NCBI RefSeq assembly: GCF_014696435.1
Contig: NZ_JACJQG010000032.1
Span: 1-64,000, forward strand
Source of the DNA: Calothrix anomala FACHB-343
GTDB taxonomy: Bacteria > Cyanobacteriota > Cyanobacteriia > Cyanobacteriales > Nostocaceae
Direction: 5' to 3'
Length of the DNA: 64,000 bases
The translations under genes and the position numbers were made by a program. Below the pieces are notes generated by a model. It saw nothing but the letters and a program-made list of their open reading frames with translations. It did no database searches and had not been told where the DNA came from. Below, piece after piece: positions 9,205-18,646 of the stretch. Numbering within the stretch: the first letter of the stretch is position 1; the number at the start of each line of letters is the position of its first letter.

Positions 9205-11463
9205 CTATCCTACTGAAAGAATATGTGCGTGGAAGAATGCCCAGGTAGTAGCAATTCCTCCTAAGAGGTAGTGAGCTACACCTACTGCCCGACCTTGAGT
9301 GATGCTCAAAGCGCGAGGTTGAATAGATGGTGCTACCTTCAGTTTATTATGCGCCCAAACGATGGACTCAATTAATTCTTGCCAGTAGCCGCGACCACTG
9401 AACAGGAACATCAAGCTGAATGCCCATACAAAGTGAGCGCCTAAGAACATGAGTCCGTAAGCAGACAGTTCACTTCCGTAGGAGTTGATTACTTGTGAAG
9501 CTTGCGCCCACAAGAAGTCACGCAACCAACCGTTGATTGTGATGGCACTTTGGGCAAAGTTACCACCAGTAATGTGAGTTACATCACCTGCTGCGTCTAC
9601 TGTTCCCCATACATCAGATTGCATCTTCCAGCTGAAGTGGAAAATTACAATTGACAGGGAGTTATACATCCAGAATAGTCCGAGGAATACGTGATCCCAA
9701 CCAGAAACTTGGCAGGTACCACCACGACCAGGACCGTCGCAAGGGAAGCGGAAGCCCAAGTTAGCCTTGTCTGGGATCAGACGAGAACTACGAGCGAACA
9801 GCACACCCTTGAGCAGGATGAGGACAGTTACGTGAATGGTAAAAGCATGAATGTGGTGAATTAAGAAGTCTGCTGTACCCAATGCAATGGGAGCAGCTGC
9901 TACTTTACCACCTACAGCCAAAATACCACCGCCGAATACGTAGCTAACCGGTTCTAGGGCATTAGGTGCAGTGGAACCAGGCGCTAAGGCATGGATATTT
10001 TGTACCCATTGCGCAAATACTGGCTGCAACTGAATTGCTGTATCGGAGAACATGTCTTCGGGACGACCCAATGCACGCATTGTGTCGTTGTGAATGTAAA
10101 GTCCAAAGCTGTGGAAGCCGAGGAAAATACAAACCCAGTTTAAGTGAGAGATAATCGCATCCCGGTGACGAATCACCCGATCCAGTACGTTGTTTTGGTT
10201 CACAACTGGATCGTAATCCCGAACCATGAAGATAGCCGCGTGAGCAGCGCCTCCAACGATTAGGAAACCACCAATCCAAATATGGTGAGTAAAGATACAC
10301 AACTGTGTAGCGTAATCAGTTGCCAAATATGGATAGGGTGGCATCGCGTACATGTGGTGCGCGATGATGATGGTCAAGGAACCCAAGAAGGCAAGGTTAG
10401 TGCCTAACTGAGCGTGCCAAGAAGTTGTCAGGTTTTCGTAAAGACCTTTGTGGCCTTCACCAGTGAAAGGACCTTTATGGTTTTCGAGAATTTCTCTAAT
10501 GCTGTGACCGATACCCCAGTTGGTGCGGTATTGGTGACCTGCAATGATGAACAGTACAGCGATCGCCAAGTGGTGGTGAGAGATATCTGTCAGCCACAAG
10601 CCGCCTGTTACTGGGTTAAGACCACCCTTGAAGGTCAAGAAGTCAGCATACTGACCCCAGTTCAAGGTGAAGAAAGGTGCCAAACCACTAGCAAAGCTGG
10701 GATAAAGCTCTGTCAACAAGCCTTTGTTCAGGATGAACTCGTGGGGCAAGGGGATATCTTTGATAGCTACCCCTGCATCCAACAGCTTGTTGGTCGGTGC
10801 GGACACGTGGATTAAGTGTCCAGCCCATCCCAAGGAACCGCAACCTAACAATACTTGTAGGTGGTGGTTCAACATAGACTCCACATTCTGGAACCATTCC
10901 AGTTTGGGAGCGCGCTTGTGGTAATGGAACCAACCGGCAAACAGGAATAAGCCTGCTAATACCAAGCCGCCGATGGCAGTACAGTACAACTGGAAGGAGT
11001 TGGTAATACCCCAGCCACGCCATACTTGGAACAAGCCAGAGGTGATTTGAATACCGTGGAAGCCACCGCCAACATCACCGTTTAAAATGTCTTGTCCAAC
11101 AATTGGCCAAACTACTTGCGCACTGGGCTTAACGTTTAGAGGGTCGCTTAACCAAGCTTCGTAGTTGGAAAACTTAGCGCCGTGGAATATCATCCCGCTC
11201 AACCAAATGGTCACTACGGCTAGGTGACCGAAGTGGGCAGCAAATATCTTGCGGGAGATTTCTTCTAGATCGCTTGTATGTGTATCAAAATCGTGGGCGA
11301 GGGCATGTAGGTTCCAAATCCATGTGGTGGTTTTGGGACCTCTAGCTAAAGTTCTGTCGAAGTGACCTGGTTGTGCCCATTTCTCAAATGAGGTAGGTAC
11401 TGGATCGTTATCGACTATTACTTTTGCTTTTTTCTCCTCTCGCTCCGGAGGACTAATCGTCAT
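9205..11463 (-). CDS. psaA: Photosystem I P700 apoprotein A1
   Basis: The full-length 752-residue protein starts [20 protein letters not shown]. It is the partner of PsaB in the PSI core and contributes the other half of the P700 special pair and FX. The FX loop [19 protein letters not shown] has cysteines near residues 575 and 584, and the [20 protein letters not shown] helix is present. A strong GAGGAGG Shine-Dalgarno lies 5-6 nt before the ATG. It is the first gene of the psaAB unit, and its promoter should lie within the 684-bp region to the divergent lipoprotein gene. Confidence 0.99.
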   Translation of the reverse strand: MTISPPEREEKKAKVIVDNDPVPTSFEKWAQPGHFDRTLARGPKTTTWIWNLHALAHDFDTHTSDLEEISRKIFAAHFGHLAVVTIWLSGMIFHGAKFSNYEAWLSDPLNVKPSAQVVWPIVGQDILNGDVGGGFHGIQITSGLFQVWRGWGITNSFQLYCTAIGGLVLAGLFLFAGWFHYHKRAPKLEWFQNVESMLNHHLQVLLGCGSLGWAGHLIHVSAPTNKLLDAGVAIKDIPLPHEFILNKGLLTELYPSFASGLAPFFTLNWGQYADFLTFKGGLNPVTGGLWLTDISHHHLAIAVLFIIAGHQYRTNWGIGHSIREILENHKGPFTGEGHKGLYENLTTSWHAQLGTNLAFLGSLTIIIAHHMYAMPPYPYLATDYATQLCIFTHHIWIGGFLIVGGAAHAAIFMVRDYDPVVNQNNVLDRVIRHRDAIISHLNWVCIFLGFHSFGLYIHNDTMRALGRPEDMFSDTAIQLQPVFAQWVQNIHALAPGSTAPNALEPVSYVFGGGILAVGGKVAAAPIALGTADFLIHHIHAFTIHVTVLILLKGVLFARSSRLIPDKANLGFRFPCDGPGRGGTCQVSGWDHVFLGLFWMYNSLSIVIFHFSWKMQSDVWGTVDAAGDVTHITGGNFAQSAITINGWLRDFLWAQASQVINSYGSELSAYGLMFLGAHFVWAFSLMFLFSGRGYWQELIESIVWAHNKLKVAPSIQPRALSITQGRAVGVAHYLLGGIATTWAFFHAHILSVG

Positions 11464-12147
11464 TCGACCTCCTCTCTAGATAAGGAATGAGGAATCAGGA
11501 AACCACAAAGTAAACCATTACCGCATCCTCCAGAAAATTCTGGGGGGCGATGAAGACCCGATGTGGAAGTTTGTTTCTGTTGAATTATAAAGTCTTAACT
11601 TGTACATTGTTGGAGATAATTTAACAATAATTCAAAATCACCAGAATATCTGTCCAATCTGCCTTTGAACTTCAAAACAATGGACAAAAAGTCAATAGAT
11701 TATTCATTTAATTTACAAACAAACACAATTCGTAAAAATTATAGGTTGCTGTCGTACAGTAAGGCTTTTGACTGTTGCGCTTGCTACTGTTAGCCTTAAA
11801 TTACGATTAGCAAAAAACTCTCAAATAATTGGCATGTTCATGGTATGTCGCCCGAAATGGCGAATGCTAAATTTGTTTTTCCTGGCGAGTCAGGGAAGCA
11901 GAGGTAACATCGGTAGTAACGGCGGAACTTGATGTAAATTTATCCGTCTACAGTTCGGACTTTCTTAGTCCACTGCTACCTTGGCCTTTTCTCAACATGG
12001 ATACAGCAGTAAAAATTTTGGGCTATAGTTCCCTATGGACAGTTTGAGCCAAAATAATTTGGCAGTTCTTGAAGACATCGCTGGGTAGAAGGCATGAACT
12101 CTTGGCAGAAAAAAGTTTTAGAGAATCTCCTCCCCCGGAGGTTCCCT
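11464..12147. other. Divergent intergenic region, psaA promoter side
   Basis: This 684-bp AT-rich non-coding region lies between psaA (minus) and the lipoprotein gene (plus). Long leaders are usual for psaA. I see no confident -10/-35 pair, riboswitch or known small RNA. A GC-richer block at about 11880-11990 could be transcribed but is unassigned. Confidence 0.5.
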
Positions 12148-13719
12148 ATGGTGAAATTGCTGATGACATTGTTAATCATCTTGAGTTTGGCAGGGTGTGG
12201 TGAAAAAGCTGTCAGCCAAGATGTATCTTTGGGTGATACGGGTAAGTCGCAACAGATTGCCAAAGAGTTTGCGGAAGTTTCCCCACCCGATACAATTCAA
12301 GAATTACGCCCAGCTTTGGAAGTCTACCAGCCACAGGTGACTATAATTACACCAAAAGCCGAGGAAGTCCTGCAAGAAAATCAAGTTACAGTCCGCTTGC
12401 AGGTGAAGGATTTACCCATATTTAAGAACCCAGAACTGAAATTAGGGAATCATCTGCATGTAATTCTTGATAATCAGCCTTATATACCTGTTTATGATTT
12501 AAATCAGCCCCTGGTGTTATCAGACTTAGCCCCAGGTACTCATACTTTGCGTGTCTTTGCCTCGCGCCCTTGGGATGAAAGTTTTAAAAATGAAGGTGCT
12601 TATGCTCAGATACAATTTCATATTGTTACCAAAACTGAAGATAACAACCCCGATCCGTCTCTACCGTTGTTAACTTACAGCATTCCTCAAGGTGATTATG
12701 GGGCAGAACCTATCTTACTGGACTTTTACCTGACTAATGCCCCTCTACACCTTTTAGCGCAAGACAACCCCAAGGATAATCTCAGTGATTGGCGGATTCG
12801 TTGCACGATTAATGGTGAAAGCTTCATTTTGGATCGTTGGCAAGCTGTTTACCTCAAAGGTTTTAAACCAGGTAAAAATTGGGTAAAACTGGAATTTCTG
12901 GATAATCAGGGTAATCCTGTGAAAAATGTCTTCAATACCACAGTGGGAATAATTAATTACCAGCCTAATGGTAAAGATACGCTTTCGAGAATTGTGAGAG
13001 GAGAATTGACAGCAGATGAGGTACGTGGCATTGTAGACCCAAACTATACTGCTAAAGTACCAACACCAGAACCCACACCAGAACCACAGCCAACTCCAGA
13101 AGTTAAGGTTCCAGAAACACCGATAACACAGCCAGCTGAATTGCAGCAGCCAGAACCGATAATAGAACAACAACCAGAAATAACACCAACTCCTGAAGCT
13201 ACTCAGTTACGAGAAAAACCAAAATCTGGCGGATATTTCCAGCGTCGTCCTACTCCTGTAGTTACACCGTCTCCTAGCGCGTCGCCAACGCAACCAGAGG
13301 TAACGCCGACACCGACTGTTACAGCATCACCGCAACCAGAGGTAACACCAACACCGACTCTTACAGTATCGCCGCAACCAGAGGTAACGCCAACACCCAC
13401 TATTACAGAGTCGCCGCAACCAGAGGTAACACCAACACCGACTGTTACAGTATCGCCGCAACCAGAGGTAACACCAACACCGACTGTTACAGTATCGCCG
13501 CAACCAGAGGTAACACCAACACCCACTATTACAGAGTCGCCGCAACCAGAGGTAACACCAACACCCACTGTTACAGAGTCGCCGCAACCAGAGGTAGAAC
13601 AGCCTTTAACAACGCGATTAAGCAAATATTTTCAGCGTCGCCCACGCCCTACACCTCAAACATCACCGAGTGTAGCGCCTACAACACCAGAAATTGTTGA
13701 GCCGTCTACACCTAATTAA
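12148..13719 (+). CDS. Putative lipoprotein with proline-rich 14-residue repeats
   Basis: The 523-residue protein starts at the ATG at 12148, supported by CGGAGG 6-7 nt upstream; an ATG 54 nt earlier is less likely. MVKLLMTLLIILSLAGCGEK is a lipoprotein signal peptide with lipobox LAGC, so a lipid-anchored envelope protein is expected. Residues ~50-310 form a globular region of unknown family with two apparently beta-rich halves. From about residue 320 it becomes Pro/Thr/Glu-rich, with seven tandem SPQPEVTPTPTVTV-like repeats and an eighth partial one. A near-duplicate SGGYFQRRPTP / LSKYFQRRPRP motif brackets the repeats. The proline-rich stalk may span the periplasm or peptidoglycan. The function is unknown. 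Confidence 0.75.
   Translation: MVKLLMTLLIILSLAGCGEKAVSQDVSLGDTGKSQQIAKEFAEVSPPDTIQELRPALEVYQPQVTIITPKAEEVLQENQVTVRLQVKDLPIFKNPELKLGNHLHVILDNQPYIPVYDLNQPLVLSDLAPGTHTLRVFASRPWDESFKNEGAYAQIQFHIVTKTEDNNPDPSLPLLTYSIPQGDYGAEPILLDFYLTNAPLHLLAQDNPKDNLSDWRIRCTINGESFILDRWQAVYLKGFKPGKNWVKLEFLDNQGNPVKNVFNTTVGIINYQPNGKDTLSRIVRGELTADEVRGIVDPNYTAKVPTPEPTPEPQPTPEVKVPETPITQPAELQQPEPIIEQQPEITPTPEATQLREKPKSGGYFQRRPTPVVTPSPSASPTQPEVTPTPTVTASPQPEVTPTPTLTVSPQPEVTPTPTITESPQPEVTPTPTVTVSPQPEVTPTPTVTVSPQPEVTPTPTITESPQPEVTPTPTVTESPQPEVEQPLTTRLSKYFQRRPRPTPQTSPSVAPTTPEIVEPSTPN
13291..13596 (+). repeat. 42-bp in-frame tandem repeat (7 full copies and one partial)
   Basis: The unit begins CAACCAGAGGTAAC and recurs exactly every 42 bp at 13291, 13333, 13375, 13417, 13459, 13501, 13543 and (partial) 13585, encoding PQPEVTPTPTVTVS variants. 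Copies differ mainly at the last three codons (TAS, TVS, TES) and at V/L/I. Confidence 0.95.
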
Positions 13720-13737
13720 GGGCGATATCTCTCGCTG

Positions 13738-13878
13738 CGCCCGAAATTCCGCCGTCACCCTAGAAGGGTGCGGCTAATTGAACAAAGCCTGCCAAAGCAG
13801 GCTTCATACATTATTGTTTAGGGAACTCCAAAAAATAAATTATGCCAAATTGTAGGGGCGGGGTAACCCCGCCCCTAC
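13738..13878. repeat. Palindromic intergenic repeats after the lipoprotein gene
   Basis: Two units are present. The first (about 13738-13812) has hairpins ACCCTAGAAGGGT and AAGCCTGCCAAAGCAGGCTT and resembles the block at 39138-39262. The second (13852-13878) is a perfect 13-bp inverted repeat, GTAGGGGCGGGGT / ACCCCGCCCCTAC, with a 1-nt centre. They lie between convergent genes and could serve as terminators. Confidence 0.7.
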
Positions 13879-13987
13879 GAGTTGCGGGTTTGGTAGATTA
13901 ATGATTGGAATATTTTTTATTTGGAAGTCCCTTAGGCTAATTTTGCGAATGGTATGTCAGGTAAGCAAAAAACTAATTCTCTCAGTT

Positions 13988-14902
13988 TTAGCCAAAAATA
14001 CTCAACTCTAGCTGCTGTGCTAAGGTTTCGACAAATGCTAATCCTGCTACGGGATTTCCTACGGTATCTAAGGCTGGGCTGTAACAAGCGATCGCTCCTG
14101 CGCCTGGTATTATTGCTAACAGTCCACCACCTATGCCAGATTTCATTGGTAAACCAATTTTGACAGCAAACTCAGCAGATGCTTCATATAATCCGCAGGT
14201 TAACATTACAGCATTAACTATTCGGCGGTTTTTTGGTGATATCATCCCATCTCTCACTGCTAAGAGTTTGCCGATTAAAGCTAAGTCTTCTACCTTTCCC
14301 GATAAGCAGCATATTTGTTCGTAAGTGTCAAGGACTATTTCTGGATTATCGAGATATTGGGTTTCTGCTAAATAATTAGCGATCGCTTGATTTGCTGGCG
14401 AACGTGTTAAGCGAACTGAAGCTAGCATTAATTCATCTAACTTTAGCTGGCAACCAGCTAATTGGTTTAGCCATTGACAAAAACGCTGAGTGCGATCGCT
14501 AGCATTATCGCCTGGTAATTTAGCAGCCAAAGTAATAGCGCCACTGTTAATCATCGGATTGCGGGGGTAACCGCGATCGGCAATTAATTGATCTAGGGAA
14601 TTAAACGGTGCTTGTGATGGTTCAACGCCTACCCATTGCAAAACCTTCTCTGCACCGAAAGTTTCTAACAGATAGAGTAGTGAAAACGCTTTAACTACAC
14701 TCATGAGTGGGAATACACAATCTGTATCGCCAACGTTGTAATTTTGTCCCGTGACACAACAGATGTGAACCGCAAACCAATAAGGATTAGCCATATTTAA
14801 TCGCGGAGTGCGATCGGCTACTCGTCCGCGATGAACATGGGATTTAGCTTGCTCAACCCAAGTTGATAATTCTGTAGTGGTTATTGCTGAAAGTCTTGTC
14901 AA
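13988..14902 (-). CDS. glsA: Glutaminase A
   Basis: The 304-residue protein belongs to the serine-dependent beta-lactamase-like glutaminase family, which hydrolyses L-glutamine to glutamate and ammonia in the cytosol. The catalytic SxxK is seen as SVVK (about S68-K71). Other family motifs are YPRNPMINSGAI, the SVRLTRSPANQAIANYL block and KSGIGGGLLAIIPG. The start is TTG at 14902 (TRLSAITTTELSTW), because no in-frame ATG or GTG is close and the length is normal for the family. That start is less certain than the rest. It is 35 bp downstream of dusB on the same strand and may be co-transcribed. Confidence 0.93.
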   Translation of the reverse strand: MTRLSAITTTELSTWVEQAKSHVHRGRVADRTPRLNMANPYWFAVHICCVTGQNYNVGDTDCVFPLMSVVKAFSLLYLLETFGAEKVLQWVGVEPSQAPFNSLDQLIADRGYPRNPMINSGAITLAAKLPGDNASDRTQRFCQWLNQLAGCQLKLDELMLASVRLTRSPANQAIANYLAETQYLDNPEIVLDTYEQICCLSGKVEDLALIGKLLAVRDGMISPKNRRIVNAVMLTCGLYEASAEFAVKIGLPMKSGIGGGLLAIIPGAGAIACYSPALDTVGNPVAGLAFVETLAQQLELSIFG

Positions 14903-14937
14903 AATTAGTACAGATTCAAAATAATTGGCTATGAACT

Positions 14938-15993
14938 TTAGACTATTGCGAAGTTAGATTCTGTATCTACTTCCGGTTCATAACCCTTAGTCAATTGTTC
15001 AATGGCGCGATCGATTAAATCTAAACCTTGATTAACATTTTCCACTAAACTTAACTGTCCCCGCAAGTCAGCAGCACCGACAAAACCTTTAGCATACCAA
15101 GTCATGTGTTTACGGGCTTGACGAACACCGCGATCGCCTTTATATTCCCACAAAGCTTGTAAATGATCTCTAGCGCATTCTAAACGCTGAATCGGAGTCG
15201 GTGGCGTTAATAGTTCTCCAGTTTTCAAGAAATGATCGACTTCTCCCACCAAAAACGGATAACCTAAAGTTCCGCGAGAACACATTACCCCATCAGCACC
15301 AGTTTGTTCTAAACATTTCACCGCCGCTTCTACAGAGAATATATCCCCGTTGCCAATCACTGGAATAGAAAGTACTTCCTTTACACGGGCAATCCATTCC
15401 CAACGTGCATTACCATTGTATCCTTGGGCACGAGTGCGTCCGTGGACAGTGATCATTTGTGCGCCAGCGTCTTCCATGCGTTTGGCAAAATCAAGAATTG
15501 TAATTTCTTTATCATTCCAGCCAATACGAGTTTTAACTGTTACTGGGACATCAACAGCCTTCACCACTTCCCGCACAATAGCTTCTGCAACTTCTGGCTG
15601 ACGTAACAGCGAAGAACCACCACCGTTTTTGGTAATTTTATTAACCGGACAACCCATATTAATATCAACAGTATCCGCACCTTCAGCAACAGCTTTGACT
15701 GCAGCTTCTGCTAAAAAATCTGGACGACAGTCAAATAACTGTATGCTAATTGGTCGTTCGTTGGGGTCTACCTCCATAATTTTCGGTAACTGTTTCACAT
15801 AGTGCAACCCCGTAGCATTTACCATTTCCGTGTACATCATCGAATCTGGCGCATAACGACGTACCAAACGGCGAAATACCAAATCTGTGACTCCAGATAA
15901 AGGCGATTGCAAAACTCGGCTTTTGACTTCAAAGGAGCCAATTTTCAGAGGTTGAGAAAGTCTAGCTTGCAGACTAGGAGAGAGAGTAAGCAT
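14938..15993 (-). CDS. dusB: tRNA-dihydrouridine synthase (DusB family)
   Basis: The 351-residue FMN enzyme reduces specific uridines in the tRNA D-loop with NAD(P)H. Motifs include LQSPLSGVTDLVFRRLVRRY, the catalytic-Cys region VDINMGCPVNKITKNGGGSS, VKTRIGW, TVHGRTRAQGY, PVIGNGDI and GADGVMCSRGTLGYPFL. I favour the start MLTLSPSLQARLSQPLKIG at 15993, the family's usual N-terminus, over an ATG 21 nt upstream. glsA follows by 35 bp. Confidence 0.94.
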   Translation of the reverse strand: MLTLSPSLQARLSQPLKIGSFEVKSRVLQSPLSGVTDLVFRRLVRRYAPDSMMYTEMVNATGLHYVKQLPKIMEVDPNERPISIQLFDCRPDFLAEAAVKAVAEGADTVDINMGCPVNKITKNGGGSSLLRQPEVAEAIVREVVKAVDVPVTVKTRIGWNDKEITILDFAKRMEDAGAQMITVHGRTRAQGYNGNARWEWIARVKEVLSIPVIGNGDIFSVEAAVKCLEQTGADGVMCSRGTLGYPFLVGEVDHFLKTGELLTPPTPIQRLECARDHLQALWEYKGDRGVRQARKHMTWYAKGFVGAADLRGQLSLVENVNQGLDLIDRAIEQLTKGYEPEVDTESNFAIV

Positions 15994-16154
15994 ATAAATA
16001 ATCCAAAACGTCAAATTATTGATATTTCTTAATTAAAATACGAATTTAGCGATCGCCAAATTTTCGATAATTTTAGTCACATCACACTTATTGCTGTGAG
16101 GGTAATAATTTTCCTTGTTGTATAAGTCTAGTCAGAGATTTTAACGACGATCAA

Positions 16155-16637
16155 TTATCTATCATTCTGAGTTTTTGCTTGTTGTGCAGCATTTCTCACT
16201 TGTTCAATATCCAAATTCAAAGCTTGGGTAATTTGTTCAATTGTCAAACCTAACATTAGCATTCCAGAGATAGCATTTAAATTCGCTTCTGCAATACCTC
16301 TCTGTCTACCTTCCTCAATACCTTCCTGCTTTGCTTCTTGATAAACTATTGTCTGCTTCAACTCACTTAAACCAAACATACTCTCTATCTCCTCTCGACT
16401 CATAGTAGGAAACTTATAAACTAAGATTGTCTCTATCAATTCTAGTAACTGTCGCTGTTTTGATCCGGTGTTAATTTCCTGTTGGGTTCTGTTGATTAAT
16501 TCCCTAGCACTTACAATTGCTGTATCTTTATCTTCCAGAACTAATTTAATAGTAGCAATACCAACTGGTAATGATGTTATTTCACCTAATTCATCCAGAT
16601 AGATCCGACTGATACGCTGACTGGTGAATAATTCACC
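16155..16637 (-). pseudogene. DUF2887 protein, C-terminal fragment (interrupted by the iscB element)
   Basis: The 160 codons encode the C-terminal half of a DUF2887 (Rpn/PD-(D/E)XK-like) protein, from GELFTSQRISRIYLDELGEI through the VYKFPTMSREEIESMFGLSE block to QNDR. The missing N-terminal half lies at 18237-18575 on the other side of the iscB insertion. Joining the two removes a segment of about 1599 bp and restores one 273-codon frame, close to the family's usual length. A downstream in-frame ATG inside the element could still start a 170-residue product (16667), but it would lack the nuclease core. Confidence 0.85.
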
Positions 16638-16719
16638 AAAGTCCTCGCGCCGTGGAAGCCCCTGCATTCATGCATGGGGGTAAGGCTCGTTTGCGTATTT
16701 ATTCGCCGTCAAGATTGCT

Positions 16720-18003
16720 TCAAAAAGCATAACTATATCCATCCTTTTTATGAATCGCTGAACAATATTTATGGCTAATTCCTGAAATTCTTCCGGTCTT
16801 GGAAGCGATATCAAAACTACCTGTGGCACGACACAAAACACGTCCAACATATTCGCCAACTTTTTTGCCACTGGTAACAACCGCTTTAATAATGTCTCCA
16901 GTTTGAAAACCAAAATGGATTTGTTTATTTGTGCGGTGACGACTCGGAAAACCGAATTTATCAGTACCGCACATTTGGCGATTACCGTGACCATTAGCTG
17001 TGATCAACAATGGTTTGATACCTTTGATATTTAATGTTGGTGTTGATTTGCCAACACAAGCAGCATCAATCCAATGAGTCTTGATTAATTGCTGCCTAGT
17101 TCTGTTGAACTTTGTTAAACCACCAGAGCCACATTCAACGGGTAAACCCGTAGCTTTCAAAACCTCTAAAAGCTTGTATCTAGTAGCATTAACTGCTGCT
17201 GCATCAGCCAATGCTTTCTTAGCTTGTGCCAAGATTTTCTGTAACGTAGTAGGGTCTTTTTTGAGGAAATCCTTAATATCTTTAGTCCCTTTTTTGATGT
17301 TGCATTTTTCGCAACTTAATGTAAGGTTTGTGATTGAATTAGACCCACCTTTAGAACATGGGTGAATGTGTTCAATCTGTAAAGGTACGTCTTTGACAGC
17401 ACAATAGGCGCATTGCCGATTCCACTTTTCAAGTAGATATTCTCTGGTTTCATATCCAGCTAATGTACCTTGCTGATATTCCTTGCCTTCGATTTCAGGA
17501 TTACGCATTAATTGCATATCAAACTTGACTAATTCGGTACTAATCGCTGTGATTGGTGCAAATTTACGCAATCTGTTTACCCATGTTTCAACATTGTGAA
17601 CCCGACTCATCAGGCTAGGTGCTAACCATCCTGGTGGTCTAGTTCTATTCAGAAATCTTGGCTTTCTGTAACGGGTTTTTCGATTTCTTCTGCCACGTCT
17701 TAATTGCCTTCTGGAAATCAAAGCGTCTCTAATCGCAAAACCTCTATGCTTTAATTCAGCAGCAAAAACAACTTCGCCAGTTGCATCGTTAACTAATGCT
17801 ATACCTGTGGTTTTAGCGCCAGGGTCAAGCTTTAATCGCAGTGGTGCTACGGGTACATCTGGACAAGATTCTTTAAGAATAAGTGTGAATGGAAAGCGGC
17901 GATAAATGGCTGCTTTTTTGCTTCTTAATAATTGTCTTGCTTGTGCTGAATGTATTGGATTTAGTGGTCTTTTGTTCGTATCAATTACAAAAACTTTGCA
18001 CAT
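16720..18003 (-). CDS. iscB: IscB-type RNA-guided HNH-RuvC nuclease
   Basis: The 427-residue protein has the full IscB order: an N-terminal PLMP-like segment (KRPLNPIHSAQARQLL, residues 11-26), RuvC-I (LKLDPGAKTTGIAL, D60), an Arg-rich bridge helix (SRRQLRRGRRNRKTRYRK, ~98-115), RuvC-II (AISTELVKF, E157), an HNH module (CAYC, then IEHIHP with H212/H214, N226 and CEKC zinc ligands, ~198-240) and RuvC-III (KTHWIDAACVG, H310/D313). All expected catalytic residues are present, so it looks active. IscB proteins use an omega-RNA encoded just upstream to cut DNA and are relatives of the ancestor of Cas9. The start at 18003 is set by AAGGAGG 7 nt upstream; a further ATG 36 nt upstream lacks this. It is the only protein gene of the insertion. 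Confidence 0.93.
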   Translation of the reverse strand: MCKVFVIDTNKRPLNPIHSAQARQLLRSKKAAIYRRFPFTLILKESCPDVPVAPLRLKLDPGAKTTGIALVNDATGEVVFAAELKHRGFAIRDALISRRQLRRGRRNRKTRYRKPRFLNRTRPPGWLAPSLMSRVHNVETWVNRLRKFAPITAISTELVKFDMQLMRNPEIEGKEYQQGTLAGYETREYLLEKWNRQCAYCAVKDVPLQIEHIHPCSKGGSNSITNLTLSCEKCNIKKGTKDIKDFLKKDPTTLQKILAQAKKALADAAAVNATRYKLLEVLKATGLPVECGSGGLTKFNRTRQQLIKTHWIDAACVGKSTPTLNIKGIKPLLITANGHGNRQMCGTDKFGFPSRHRTNKQIHFGFQTGDIIKAVVTSGKKVGEYVGRVLCRATGSFDIASKTGRISGISHKYCSAIHKKDGYSYAF

Positions 18004-18236
18004 AAAGTGCCTCCTTTCGGGTAATTTTAGCTTCGCCAATGTTAGTGGTCTGTACTATCCAAATTGCACTTCCTTAACCCTTATACAGATGTTTAACAAT
18101 TTGGTTCTAGCGCAGGGGACTAGCTACGCATCCCCTGGTAGGTCTTAAACTCTTGCCACTAAAGTAGTCAGTTAAGACTTAGGCTGGTCAGATGGGCTTT
18201 TTCAAGCCCCGCCCTAAAGGGCTGGGGTGTCTGACT
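18004..18236 (-). ncRNA. Candidate IscB omega-RNA
   Basis: This non-coding segment lies directly upstream of iscB, where IscB omega-RNAs are encoded. Reading the minus strand, it shows nested pairing: GTCAGA with TCTGAC around an inner CCCAGCCCTTTAGGGCGGGG hairpin, then GTCTTAA with TTAAGAC, then GGGGATGCGTAGCTAGTCCCC. In known systems the guide is the flank just 5' of the element, which here would be DUF2887 sequence ending ATATCAATAATTAC (18250-18237). The ends and processing are inferred. Confidence 0.75.
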
Positions 18237-18575
18237 GTAATTATTGATATCTGATATATCTAGACTTCGCGTTGGATAAATGACTACTCCCCGCCAAGAA
18301 TTTTTCGGTTGGTTTTGACGTAAGTATAGAAAAATCTCCGAAACTAGGCGCGAATAAATTTCTGCGTCAGGTTGAAATTGAACTTCCACAAAGTAAATCG
18401 GATTCTGTTCTCCTTGAATTGGAAGAAAAACACCATCAATCCGAAATGCAGTCTGCTTAATTTCCACAGAGGAAAATTGATAAGCCTTTGCATTTTCGGG
18501 AGGGTTTCCAATTAATTCAAAAAAAATTTCTGGTAGTTCTTGAAAAAGGCGATAAAAGATGCTGTCAGTTTTCAC
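18237..18575 (-). pseudogene. DUF2887 protein, N-terminal fragment (interrupted by the iscB element)
   Basis: The 113 codons from MKTDSIFYRLFQELPEIFFE to DISDINNY form the N-terminal half of a DUF2887 protein, including the PD-(D/E)XK-like core (AFRIDGVFLP and YFVEVQFQ with E-x-Q). The frame then reads into the inserted element and stops after about 22 foreign codons. The gene was ordinary before insertion. DUF2887/Rpn-like proteins are common in Nostocales, often multicopy and possibly recombination-related, so loss would likely be tolerated. The C-terminal half is at 16155-16637. Confidence 0.88.
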
Positions 18576-18646
18576 TCTGGCTGGGCTGAAATTTGCGCTT
18601 TTGCGATTTTACCGCTTTTACGCTGTTAAATTGACAACAAAAAAAT

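Larger units (their letters stand above)
16638..18236 (-). mobile_element. IS200/IS605-like insertion carrying iscB and its omega-RNA
   Basis: The boundaries come from the DUF2887 gene that it splits. On the minus strand the upstream flank ends in TTAC (18240-18237), the tetranucleotide 3' of which IS608-type Y1 elements insert. The element then begins AGTCAGACACCCCAGCCC with a hairpin. The other end has a hairpin (CCCCCATGCA TGAATGCAGGGG, about 16659-16680) followed by GCTTCCACGGCGCGAGGAC, then DUF2887 sequence from about 16637. There is no target duplication, as expected for the family. It carries iscB but no tnpA, so mobility would need a transposase in trans. The right boundary is uncertain by a few bases. 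Confidence 0.85.

Noticed and set aside
13203-13625. Long minus-strand open frames opposite the lipoprotein repeats
   Set aside because: They are Cys/Gly repeats produced by reading the complement of the 42-bp array. The plus-strand gene has a lipobox and a ribosome-binding site.
16668-16994. Minus-strand open frame overlapping the 3' end of iscB
   Set aside because: It is a shadow of iscB in another frame, which has all catalytic motifs and a strong ribosome-binding site.
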